From Bryobacterales bacterium (GTDB taxonomy: Bacteria; Acidobacteriota; Terriglobia; Bryobacterales; Bryobacteraceae): 9,198 nt of DNA. The stretch spans positions 5,318 to 14,515 of the forward strand of contig PLGA01000292.1 in the NCBI GenBank assembly GCA_003139735.1, given 5' to 3'. The translations under genes were made by a program, and so were the position numbers. The notes beneath the pieces are model-generated. The model worked only from the letters and a program-made list of their open reading frames with translations, was not told the origin of the DNA and made no database searches. Of this stretch, positions 1 through 5,714 are shown piece after piece (position 1 is the first letter of the stretch; the number at the start of each line of letters is the position of its first letter).

Positions 1-147
1 CTCCCCAACTACGGCTCCAAGATGGGCGTGGACGCCACGCGCAAATGGCCCGGCGAAGGCTTCACCCGCCCCTGGCCCAACATGATCGAGATGTCGCCGG
101 AAGTGAAGCGGCGGGTGGACGATCTCTGGAGGCAGGCGGGTCTGTAG
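1..147 (+). CDS. UbiD family decarboxylase, C-terminal end (partial)
   Basis: Only the last 48 residues and the TAG stop are in the window; the gene begins to the left. The tail reads GSKMGVDATRKWPGEG, then FTRPWP and MSPEVKRRVDDLW. This is the usual end of UbiD-family (de)carboxylases, where a SKMGIDAT-type segment is followed by an EGF-R-WP segment and a short final helix. Members use prenylated FMN made by a UbiX partner to (de)carboxylate aromatic or alpha,beta-unsaturated acids, including in ubiquinone or menaquinone synthesis. The catalytic residues and prenyl-FMN site lie upstream and cannot be checked, so the substrate is unknown. A tRNA-His gene follows 93 bases downstream on the same strand. 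No clear terminator is visible between them. Confidence 0.8.
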   Translation, partial: LPNYGSKMGVDATRKWPGEGFTRPWPNMIEMSPEVKRRVDDLWRQAGL

Positions 148-194
148 GACCGGCAACGCACGGGAAAGAAGGCAAACCCGCTGCGCGGCTGGAT

Positions 195-223
195 TTGCAG
201 CCCCTACAACTCCTTGATAGAAT
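195..223 (+). promoter_or_regulatory. Sigma70-like promoter of tRNA-His
   Basis: TTGCAG (195-200) and TAGAAT (218-223) are separated by exactly 17 bases. The -10 box matches the consensus at 5 of 6 positions and the -35 box at 3 of 6. The expected transcription start, near 230, lies about 10 bases before the tRNA 5' end. This fits a short 5' leader removed by RNase P. Confidence 0.5.
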
Positions 224-240
224 TGGAGGCATCCCTTACG

Positions 241-316
241 GTGGGTGTAGCTCAGCTGGTAGAGCGCCGGATTGTGGTTCCGGTGGCCGAGGGTTCGAAT
301 CCCTCCACCCACCCCA
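241..316 (+). tRNA. tRNA-His (anticodon GTG)
   Basis: A complete cloverleaf can be folded by eye. The acceptor stem GTGGGTG (241-247) pairs with CACCCAC (306-312). The D-stem is GCTC/GAGC. The anticodon stem CCGGA/TCCGG (267-271 with 279-283) encloses the loop TTGTGGT, with GTG at 274-276. The T-arm is GAGGG-TTCGAAT-CCCTC (289-305). The discriminator is C313 and CCA is encoded at 314-316. The base just before the acceptor, G240, can pair with C313, as expected for the extra G-1 that marks tRNA-His for histidyl-tRNA synthetase. The mature RNA therefore probably starts at 240. The gene stands alone, with no neighbouring tRNA. Confidence 0.97.
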
Positions 317-356
317 ATGGATTCCCGCCTCGAGATGCTCCGGCTTGGCCTTTGCC

Positions 357-384
357 TTGCAAGTAATTGAAACACGGCCATAAT
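357..384 (+). promoter_or_regulatory. Candidate sigma70 promoter downstream of tRNA-His
   Basis: TTGCAA (357-362, 4 of 6 matches) and CATAAT (379-384, 5 of 6) are separated by 16 bases. Transcription would start near 391. It would run through the palindromic stretch at 424-471 and then the small membrane ORF at 494-643. It could equally be a chance match in a relatively AT-rich gap. Confidence 0.33.
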
Positions 385-423
385 ACGCTGGTGACACGTA
401 GACTGGGCCGAAGCCCCATCTTC

Positions 424-471
424 GGGTCCTCAAGTTCGAACTTGTCTAAATTTGAGGGAGATCCCGGACCC
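424..471. repeat. Perfect 14-bp palindrome inside a larger imperfect stem
   Basis: CAAGTTCGAACTTG (431-444) is a perfect palindrome. Around it, GGGTC (424-428) can pair with GACCC (467-471), and CTCAA (429-433) with TTGAG (452-456). A small GGGA/TCCC hairpin (456-465) would bulge from the right arm. The outer pairing competes with the palindrome for bases 431-433, so two alternative folds exist. It may be a DNA-binding dyad or a structured RNA leader. No T-run follows, so a factor-independent terminator is unlikely. Confidence 0.4.
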
Positions 472-493
472 AAAACGTGTTATAACGTACACA

Positions 494-643
494 ATGCTCT
501 TGCTCGCATTTGCTCTGATCATTGGAGTCGGATACCTTCTGTCTGCCCGCCGCGCAGACCGCCGTGTAGAAGAGCGGTACCGGTCCACTTGCCTCAGCAG
601 GCTTGAGTCCCTGTGTCAGCGAGAACCGGAGAGCACCGCGTAA
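494..643 (+). CDS. Possible single-pass membrane microprotein
   Basis: From the ATG at 494 the frame gives 49 residues. A hydrophobic helix at residues 1-17 (MLLLAFALIIGVGYLLS) is followed by a strongly charged, arginine-rich tail with two cysteines (C30 and C37), ending at TAA. A TTG at 452 in the same frame would add 14 residues with no better ribosome site. The shape suits a small inner-membrane anchor with a cytoplasmic tail. I recognise no family, no Shine-Dalgarno sequence precedes the ATG, and an open frame of this length could arise by chance. A candidate promoter lies at 357-384 and a perfect hairpin follows 29 bases after the stop, which is the only contextual support. Confidence 0.25.
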   Translation: MLLLAFALIIGVGYLLSARRADRRVEERYRSTCLSRLESLCQREPESTA

Positions 644-672
644 AGCCGCCACCCAGCCAGCTCGGAAGCGCC

Positions 673-696
673 GCTTGCGCGTCCTGACGCGCAAGC
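673..696. repeat. Perfect 10-bp hairpin (stem-loop)
   Basis: GCTTGCGCGT (673-682) and ACGCGCAAGC (687-696) are perfect inverted copies around the tetraloop CCTG. CTCGG at 661-665 and CCGAG at 696-700 hint at a longer cruciform. It lies 29 bases after the small ORF at 494-643 and could end its transcript. No T-run follows on either strand, so a typical factor-independent terminator is not supported. A REP-like palindromic element is the alternative. Confidence 0.5.
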
Positions 697-778
697 CGAG
701 TGGTAACTCGCCGTTGCGAACAGGAACCATCATGGGTCCGCGTGGAACGCAAAGCAGCCCCTACTGAGGTTATTCCGT

Positions 779-791
779 ACGGCTAACCCGT
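779..791. repeat. Short hairpin with CTAAC loop
   Basis: ACGG (779-782) pairs with CCGT (788-791) around the loop CTAAC. The same loop in a different stem recurs at 7509-7523, and TAAC closes the hairpin at 8237-8250. Apart from this, I see nothing coding in 697-873: no promoter, terminator or RNA gene that I can support. Confidence 0.3.
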
Positions 792-873
792 CCGGAGTAT
801 GATACTTAGACCTTTGCCGGCCCTATTCTTGTTTTGAAAGCGCGCCGGCATGGCCAAACATCTCAATTCCCGC

Positions 874-1689
874 CTAGGAGTGATAGCGTTCCATGGTGCG
901 CGGGTTGTAGGCCCAGTGGAACTCGAGTTCATAGCCGAGGGATTTCGCGAGGCCGTCCAGGTCCGGGAATAGCGTCGCGTAGGTGATGTTCATGCGGTAG
1001 AGTTCGCGCATTCCCATCTCGCGGACGGCGTTCTTGAGGACGATTTTCGCCAGGATATTCTCCTGGTCGGCGTCCTGCAGCATTTCTTCGATGGGCACGT
1101 TCAGCACGCCGGGGACGGCGAAGGTGCCGGATTGCGCGATGAGGCGCCGGTTCATGGTGTGCGGCTCTCCCATCCAGATGAAGCGGTGGCTGCCTTTCAG
1201 AAAGTAGCGCGCGAAATTGCCTTTGGGCCGCGGGTCCATACGAGTGCGATGCGGCGCGTGGCTGCTATCGATGCGCGCGGGGTTCATGGCCCAGACCACG
1301 CCATCGGCCAGGGTGCGCTCCAGGGCGAAAAAAGCCGCCACGTAGGGCGACCAGGTGAAATCGATGAGCCGCGTGGGGGCGCCGTGGTGCTGCATGAGCG
1401 CCAGCCATTGGAAATCGTCGTCGAGTTCGGGCGGCTTGGTGATGAACTGGTGCGCTTTGCGTTTGAAGATGCGGAGTATGCGCGATTCCTGCTCCGGCCA
1501 TGCGGGCGGCGCCACGCCGAAGTTCCGCAGATAACGGGATAGCGAGCTTTGGAGCGGCCAACGCTCATCGCGCTCGCCGCGGAAGGCCCAGTTGGAATAG
1601 GGGGGATTGGTGATCAGTCCGAGAAACGACTCCCAGGATTGCAGCCGGAAGACGCGGTAGGAGTTTCTGGCCTTTTTGCGCGATGCCAT
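874..1689 (-). CDS. FRG domain-containing protein
   Basis: A 271-residue soluble protein with no signal peptide or membrane helix. It shows the FRG family's landmarks in order: WAFRG at 34-38, which gives the family its name; PLQSSLSRY at 45-53; a glutamate-led helix at 66-80; the conserved block QHHGAPTRLIDFT at 100-112 followed by SPYVAAFFA; and a C-terminal TLFPDLDGLAKSL at 239-251. The biochemical role of FRG domains is not established to my knowledge. They occur widely in accessory and phage-related loci. The start ATG at 1689 lies 3 bases after the stop of the broken DUF362 gene, so it is probably transcribed with the genes upstream of it, although its function looks unrelated. The ribosome site is weak, which fits translational coupling. 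The family call is firm; the function is open. Confidence 0.87.
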   Translation of the reverse strand: MASRKKARNSYRVFRLQSWESFLGLITNPPYSNWAFRGERDERWPLQSSLSRYLRNFGVAPPAWPEQESRILRIFKRKAHQFITKPPELDDDFQWLALMQHHGAPTRLIDFTWSPYVAAFFALERTLADGVVWAMNPARIDSSHAPHRTRMDPRPKGNFARYFLKGSHRFIWMGEPHTMNRRLIAQSGTFAVPGVLNVPIEEMLQDADQENILAKIVLKNAVREMGMRELYRMNITYATLFPDLDGLAKSLGYELEFHWAYNPRTMERYHS

Positions 1690-1692
1690 CCA

Positions 1693-2197
1693 CTAGCTAT
1701 CGTAGCGGTATAAGGCCTGTGCGATAGAGACGCCCCGGACGTCGATGCGCCCCAGTTCGGCCGCGCCCACGCCGTGACCTTCGGCCAGCAGCAGGGTGTT
1801 GTCGCAGGTTTGGAAGGGCACGGTCCCGCGGGCGGCGCGGGGATTGTATCCCATGACGGCGGCGGCGACGGCGTCCGTGCACACCGGATTCAGGCCGGCG
1901 AGCAGCACTCCGGGCTTCACGGTGCGCACGCCTTGAAGCCACGGCCCTTCGCCGCCGGCGATGGATTCGACTCCTTCGATGAGCGCCAGGTGGATGGGGC
2001 GCGCGGCGGTGGCCGCGCACCAGGCCACCCAGGCCGCCCAACTGGTCGAACAGGACGCCGAGTTTGGCGGTGACGTCCTCGTCGTACGAGGCGCACTTGG
2101 CGATGGAAACAGGCGCCACGGGGGCGGCGTCGGCCGCGTGCAAGAGCGGCGCCGCCGAGATTGCCGCGATCCATTCTCTACGGGTCATCATGGTCAT
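1693..2197 (-). pseudogene. DUF362-type secreted protein, internally deleted and frameshifted
   Basis: Two fragments of one family sit in different frames. From the ATG at 2197 (MTMMTRREW) a Tat-like leader and the mature N-terminus run through SIAKCASYDEDVTAKLGVLFDQLGGLGGLVRG, ending near 2035. Immediately after, another frame gives the family's C-terminal part: ARPIHLALIEGVESIAGGEGPW, then LLAGLNPVCTDAVAAAVMGY, ending in TAG at 1693. In intact relatives as I remember them, these parts are separated by a central region of more than 200 residues with conserved metal-centre-like and KLKNH-type segments. That region is missing here. The product is therefore almost certainly non-functional. The start codon overlaps the stop of the upstream gene (ATGA), so the two were one operon. 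A sequencing or assembly error could explain the frame change but not the missing middle. Confidence 0.8.
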
Positions 2198-3612
2198 TGC
2201 TCCAGTCTCACGGTGGCGCACACGGTCACCTTATCGATGTCGGCGCCCCAGCCGTCGTCGGTTTTGTAAAGCTCCAGCGGCTTTTCGACGCCATCCGGCG
2301 TGAGCAAAGCCGCGCGTTTGTAATCGCCCAGGAAGTGTACGGAGACGTTTTCCACGGGATAGTCCGAGTAATTGACCAGGCTCAGGACGGCGGTCCGGCC
2401 ATCGCCCGAAATCAGAAAGTTGGAGAGCATGGAGGCGGCGTTAAACAGGCGCACGCCCAGGTTCCTGCGGCCCACCATGGAATTGACCTCGCGCCAGATA
2501 TCGTTGAGGCGTTCGAGTTCGAGGCGGTCGAGCGTGATTTTGTCTCCGGCGGGCGCCTGGTCGGTCCATCCGGGCGGTCCGGTGAGGAGGGTGCCGCCGG
2601 AGCGCGTAAAATCGTGCAGGACAGCCTGTTCCTCAGGAGTGAGGGAGGCGGCGTCCAGGTTGACGGCCATGCTGGCATCCTTGAGCGAGCCGGGGGTGAG
2701 GCGCTGGCGGGGGATGGGGCGGACGGGCGTCTGCTTGACGGCGATCATGTCGAGAATGCCGCCCGAGAGCAAGCCCCCTTTGGCGGGGTCCTGCACCAGC
2801 GCGAGCTTGCCGTATTCGCGCATTTCGCGCCACTCGGGATGGCGCTCGAAATAGCCGGCCAGGGTGAGCATGCGGGCCCAATCGGCCAGGGCCTTGGGAT
2901 CGAGGCGGGCCAGCCGCGCGGCAAAATCGTCGTCCAACGCCAGGACCCAGCGGGCGCCCGACATGCCCGCGTCGGCGATGGCCTGCAGGTAGCGCCCGGT
3001 GGAAACCACGGTCTTGGCGGGCGGTTGATTGGCGATCCATAGGGGCAAGTCGCTCCAGGAACGCGCGGCGCGGATAAAGCCGGTGTTGGTATCGATCCAG
3101 ACGGACCCGCTGGGACCCGCCTTGAGGCGTTCCATTTCCGCCATGCCGGGCCAAACGCCCTGATAGGTGGCGAGAACCGGACCGGCGGAGTTCGCCAGCA
3201 TGCGGCTGCGCGGCGCCAGTTCAACGACCGGAGCGCCGCCCGAGATTTGGCGGACCGCGGCGGCGACGTCATCGGGGAAATCGCCTTCAAGGGCGATGCC
3301 CGTGACCTTGGCGGACAGGGCGCGGCGCGCGGTTGCCAGGACATCGTCTGAGGGAACGACAACGGCGAGAGTCGCGAGTCCGCGATTTGCGGCAGCCGCG
3401 GCGAACTCGGCCGTAACCGGGCGCAGAAGCAGGCAATTGATGGGGCCGCTGCCGACCAGATCGAGCGAGGCGGCGTCGGACCAGGGCCAGCGGGCAGGAA
3501 CCCAGTCGGCGGGTTTGGACCAGCGAGGCGAGACGACAGGCTGGCTTTGGGCTAACCCCGACAACGCAAGACAAGCCAGGACACACACCCAACGTTCCCC
3601 TCGCATACGCAT
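2194..3612 (-). CDS. Secreted multidomain protein, unknown function (glycosidase-like architecture)
   Basis: A 472-residue protein with an N-terminal export signal: MRMRGERW, then the hydrophobic stretch VCVLACLALSGLA, cleaved near residue 21. Residues 55-300 alternate strands and helices in a barrel-like way (VTGIALEG 103-110, PVVELAP 128-134, SVWIDTNTG 170-178, ARWVLALDDDF 220-230). Residues 325-347 (AVLHDFTRSGGTLLTGPPGW region) resemble the Rossmann or glutaminase-like trimerisation domain that follows the barrel in some beta-galactosidases. The last 70 residues (VLSLVNYSDYPVENVSVHF) look like the C-terminal beta-sandwich of such enzymes. I cannot name a family or assign catalytic acids, so a role in carbohydrate breakdown is only inferred. 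The start may be 3612 or the second ATG at 3606; no strong ribosome site favours either. It overlaps the DUF362 remnant by ATGA and lies 51 bases after the esterase-like gene. Confidence 0.75.
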   Translation of the reverse strand: MRMRGERWVCVLACLALSGLAQSQPVVSPRWSKPADWVPARWPWSDAASLDLVGSGPINCLLLRPVTAEFAAAAANRGLATLAVVVPSDDVLATARRALSAKVTGIALEGDFPDDVAAAVRQISGGAPVVELAPRSRMLANSAGPVLATYQGVWPGMAEMERLKAGPSGSVWIDTNTGFIRAARSWSDLPLWIANQPPAKTVVSTGRYLQAIADAGMSGARWVLALDDDFAARLARLDPKALADWARMLTLAGYFERHPEWREMREYGKLALVQDPAKGGLLSGGILDMIAVKQTPVRPIPRQRLTPGSLKDASMAVNLDAASLTPEEQAVLHDFTRSGGTLLTGPPGWTDQAPAGDKITLDRLELERLNDIWREVNSMVGRRNLGVRLFNAASMLSNFLISGDGRTAVLSLVNYSDYPVENVSVHFLGDYKRAALLTPDGVEKPLELYKTDDGWGADIDKVTVCATVRLEQ

Positions 3613-3617
3613 CTACT

Positions 3618-3646
3618 TACTACTGTACGATAACGGGGACGCGGCG
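3618..3646. promoter_or_regulatory. 29-bp direct repeat, copy 1 (candidate operator/promoter)
   Basis: This copy begins TACTAC-N-GTACGATA on the plus strand and matches the copy at 4846-4874 at 26 of 29 positions. It lies 6 bases upstream of the start of the 472-residue secreted protein, read on the minus strand. The core is an imperfect dyad: GTACGATA faces the looser half TACTAC across one base. This suits a dimeric repressor of the BlaI/PadR sort or an alternative promoter element. That reading is inference. Confidence 0.5.
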
Positions 3647-3663
3647 GGATAGCGCCGCTTCCA

Positions 3664-4821
3664 TCAATTCTTCGGCGAGGCGATGGGATAACCCTGCCAT
3701 AGATATTCGAGCGCCTCGGGCAGGGTTTGCTGCTTCACGGCGCCATCGGTATGACCGGCGTTGCGAGCGAATACAAATTGGTAGTGATAGCCCTTAGCCG
3801 CCAGCGCTTTGGCCATGTTCTCATTGGCGAGGACCCAGTCGTGCATGTCGTCGCGCATGACATTGGGATTGTAATTGTCGCGGTCGCCGACCTCCATCCA
3901 GATTCGCAGCGGCTTGGCCGAAGTGTTGGGGATGAGGTGTTCGTGAAACTCCCATGCGCCATGGGGAGTCTGGGGGTTGGACGGCCACTGCTGATTCACA
4001 TAAGTGCCCGAGTAGGTGAGAACGCGGTGGTATAGCTCGGGGTGATACCACGCCATGATCAAGGCGCAGGAACCGCCGGAGCTGCCGCCCATGGTGGCGC
4101 GGCCGTCGGGGTCTTTGGTCAGCTTCACGTTGTATTGCTTCTCGACGAGCGGAAGCACTTCTTTCTCGACCCACTCGGCGTAGAGGCCGGACATGGTGTC
4201 GTATTCCAGGCCGCGCTCGCTGCCCTGGGCGTCGCCGCTGCCGTTGCCTATGGAGATGGCAATCATGACGGGCACGCGATGCTGGGCGATCAGGTTGTCG
4301 AGGGCCGTGAACAGCAGCCGGTCGGGGCCGTCCGCGCCGACGAGGAACGGCGCCTCCGTGCCGGGGACGTATTGCTTGGGGACATAGACGGAGACGCGGC
4401 GCGTGTAGGGAGCGGAGTGACTGGTGGTGACGATCAGCCTGGCGGGGTCGTTGGGGTCAGGCGTGCCGAAAGTGCCGGGGTCGCGCGCGATGCCGGGGTA
4501 GATTTTGCTATCGGCCGAGGACATGGTGAAGTTGTTGACGTAGCCCTGCGGAACGCCTTCCTGCGCGGTCATCTCCGGCGCGCGGGTGTGGGTGGGGCCG
4601 ATGATGAAGTTCCCGTCGGCGGTGGCGCCCGGGATGGCGCCATCGGGCAGTTCTTTGGCCGCGACGTAGCCGGAAGTGTGGGGATCGCGGGTGGGCGCCT
4701 GCGGGCGCGCCGGGGGCGCGGGCGCCGCGGGAGCTTGGGCGGCGGCCGGGGCTTGGGCCATGGCCGGACCCGCGGCCGTCATCAGGACGATCAGGAAGGC
4801 GACGCTTAGAAGACGGGGCAT
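3664..4821 (-). CDS. Secreted esterase-like alpha/beta hydrolase (putative esterase / enterochelin esterase-like)
   Basis: A 385-residue protein with a signal peptide (residues 1-22, ending GPAMAQA) and an Ala/Pro-rich linker (23-45). A hydrolase domain of the putative esterase family (esterase D, feruloyl esterase and Fes-like) follows. The family's nucleophile elbow is GGSSGG at 245-250, with Ser247 aligned to the GxSxGG serine. The acidic residue is probably Asp313 or Asp315 in VGDRDN, and the catalytic His is His357 in NAGHTDG. The entry strand RRVSVYVPKQY (141-151) is also typical. It probably cleaves esters in the periplasm or outside the cell; the substrate could be a siderophore, a feruloylated sugar or something else, and the sequence does not decide. 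AAAGGAG sits 6 bases before the ATG, supporting this start. It leads the minus-strand run of secreted-protein genes. Confidence 0.87.
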   Translation of the reverse strand: MPRLLSVAFLIVLMTAAGPAMAQAPAAAQAPAAPAPPARPQAPTRDPHTSGYVAAKELPDGAIPGATADGNFIIGPTHTRAPEMTAQEGVPQGYVNNFTMSSADSKIYPGIARDPGTFGTPDPNDPARLIVTTSHSAPYTRRVSVYVPKQYVPGTEAPFLVGADGPDRLLFTALDNLIAQHRVPVMIAISIGNGSGDAQGSERGLEYDTMSGLYAEWVEKEVLPLVEKQYNVKLTKDPDGRATMGGSSGGSCALIMAWYHPELYHRVLTYSGTYVNQQWPSNPQTPHGAWEFHEHLIPNTSAKPLRIWMEVGDRDNYNPNVMRDDMHDWVLANENMAKALAAKGYHYQFVFARNAGHTDGAVKQQTLPEALEYLWQGYPIASPKN

Positions 4822-4840
4822 TGGAGACTCCTTTTACGCT
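4822..4840 (-). promoter_or_regulatory. Strong ribosome binding site of the esterase-like gene
   Basis: On the minus strand AAAGGAG is followed by TCTCCA and then the ATG at 4821. It is the clearest Shine-Dalgarno sequence on the minus strand of this window and fixes the start of the esterase-like gene. Confidence 0.6.
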
Positions 4841-4845
4841 GAGTG

Positions 4846-4874
4846 TACTACGGTACGATAGCGGGGCCGCGGCG
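4846..4874. promoter_or_regulatory. 29-bp direct repeat, copy 2 (candidate operator/promoter)
   Basis: The second copy of the TACTAC-N-GTACGATA element differs from copy 1 at only three positions. It lies 25 bases upstream of the esterase-like start, read on the minus strand. The leader and strong ribosome site fall between it and the gene. Two near-identical non-coding copies before two secreted-protein genes argue for a functional cis element and separate transcription starts. Confidence 0.5.
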
Positions 4875-4895
4875 TCGCCGACCATCGCGGCTGAG

Positions 4896-5288
4896 CTAGA
4901 GAAATAGTCCGGGGCTGACGCGAAAGAGTTGGCCGAGTTTTCGCGCTTGCGGTGCGCTGATGCCGCGCTTCCCGGCCAGGGCCTCATGCGCGTGGCTGCG
5001 CTGTCCAAAAACGGGCTGGAGGTCCGTTGCCGTTCTCCCGGAGTGCTCCAAGAGAAACCGGAGCTTCTCAGCGGGGGTGCTGTTGTCAGGCGGAAGTGCG
5101 CGCCGCCGGTCGTAGTCCTCGACCAGCAGGGCCAGCGGGCGCAGAAGTTTGGTTTCTTGCGCCGAGCGGGCCCGGCCCTTGCCGACAAGGTCGCCGAAGC
5201 GCCGGGCGATCTGGCGGTACTGCGCTTCCGTCTCGATCACCTGGGGCACGGTCTCGATCAGCAATTCTTCGTAAGTGGCGGTGGGCAT
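4896..5288 (-). CDS. HigA-type antitoxin / HTH regulator (COG5499-like)
   Basis: A 130-residue cytoplasmic protein. The N-terminal helical half (ETEAQYRQIARRFGDLV at 19-35, then LLRPLALLVEDYD at 48-60) and the C-terminal XRE-like helix-turn-helix (TPAEKLRFLLEHSGRTATDL at 71-90, HEALAGKRGIS at 101-111, LGQLFRVSPGLF at 118-129) match the HigA group of antitoxins. HigA neutralises the HigB mRNA interferase and represses its own operon through the helix-turn-helix. No higB-like gene is adjacent: the space upstream holds a divergent DUF4160-DUF2442 pair, and downstream lies the esterase gene. It is therefore an orphan antitoxin, a plain regulator, or a partner of the divergent pair. A perfect TATAAT and a dyad lie just upstream, consistent with autoregulation. 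Confidence 0.83.
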   Translation of the reverse strand: MPTATYEELLIETVPQVIETEAQYRQIARRFGDLVGKGRARSAQETKLLRPLALLVEDYDRRRALPPDNSTPAEKLRFLLEHSGRTATDLQPVFGQRSHAHEALAGKRGISAPQARKLGQLFRVSPGLFL

Positions 5289-5311
5289 GGGTTATAGCCT
5301 TGGCAAGTTCG

Positions 5312-5338
5312 ATTATAGAACGTCAGCCAACGCAGCAA
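5312..5338 (-). promoter_or_regulatory. Candidate promoter of the HigA-type gene
   Basis: On the minus strand a perfect TATAAT lies at 5317-5312, with TTGCTG (5338-5333) 15 bases upstream as a modest -35. Transcription would start near 5305, leaving a leader of about 17 bases with AAGG 9 bases before the ATG. The short spacer suggests dependence on an activator or weak basal activity. Confidence 0.45.
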
Positions 5339-5359
5339 TCCTGCGAGCGTTGGGCTGAT
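5323..5359. promoter_or_regulatory. Dyad in the divergent intergenic region (candidate HigA operator)
   Basis: The left arm TCAGCC-AACGC (5323-5333) and the right arm GCGTTGGGCTGA (5347-5358) are inverted copies with one extra base in the right arm. A nested CGCAG/CTGCG pair (5331-5335 with 5341-5345) forms an alternative inner stem. The left arm falls between the -10 and -35 of the antitoxin promoter, where a bound repressor would block RNA polymerase. The site is also upstream of the DUF4160 gene, so both directions could be controlled. Confidence 0.45.
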
Positions 5360-5439
5360 CCGCACCCGCCATCTTGCCCAAAGCTGCAACCAACTTGCGG
5401 GAAGTAGTTCTTGTGCGGTGGTAAAATCGCCCTCACGAA

Positions 5440-5700
5440 ATGCCTACCATCAGCGCCTTTTACGGGATCTTGATTCGGATGTTCTTCAACGATCACGCGC
5501 CGCCTCACTTTCACGCCCGCTATGGTGAGTTTGAAGCCACGATCGACATCGACACCCTGGTGGTGATCCAGGGCCAGCTGCCGAGCCGGGCTTTGAATCT
5601 GGCGCAGGAATGGGCGATGATACATAGAGAAGAATTGCTCGAAGCTTGGCGGCTCTGCCGCGAGAACAGACCGCCGAGGAAGATCGAACCCTTGGCTTGA
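5440..5700 (+). CDS. DUF4160 domain-containing protein
   Basis: An 86-residue protein that is almost entirely the DUF4160 domain. It shows the invariant opening MPTISAFYGILIRMFFNDH, the PPHFHARYGEFEA block at 21-33, and the LPSRALNLAQEWAMIHREEL stretch at 47-66, ending at the usual length. The His/Asp-rich N-terminal half (D18, H19, H23, H25) is the most conserved part and would be the place to look for a metal or RNA site, though no activity is proven that I know of. It is followed 14 bases later by a DUF2442 gene, and this pairing recurs in many bacteria and is often listed as toxin-antitoxin-like. No good ribosome site precedes the ATG. It is divergent from the HigA-type gene across 151 bases. 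Confidence 0.9.
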   Translation: MPTISAFYGILIRMFFNDHAPPHFHARYGEFEATIDIDTLVVIQGQLPSRALNLAQEWAMIHREELLEAWRLCRENRPPRKIEPLA

Positions 5701-5714
5701 GCGGAGTTTGCGTT

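Noticed and set aside
236..433. Minus-strand frame reading WRDSNPRPPEPQSGALPAELHPP
   Set aside because: It is the antisense translation of the tRNA-His gene, a well-known false protein in databases.
1132..1542. Plus-strand open frame of 136 codons
   Set aside because: It is antisense to the FRG gene, which shows family motifs along its whole length; the frame is kept open by high GC.
2161..3042. Long plus-strand open frame of 293 codons
   Set aside because: It is opposite the 472-residue secreted protein, whose signal peptide and C-terminal domain are coherent. The plus frame has low-complexity, shadow-like composition and no recognisable motif.
4042..4809. Plus-strand open frame of 255 codons, Gly/Ala/Arg-rich
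   Set aside because: It is antisense to the esterase-like gene with its catalytic triad; the composition is typical of a GC-rich shadow.
5646..5714. Upstream extension of the DUF2442 frame
   Set aside because: It overlaps the end of the DUF4160 gene, has no ribosome site and no family match; the ATG at 5715 has GGAG at good spacing.
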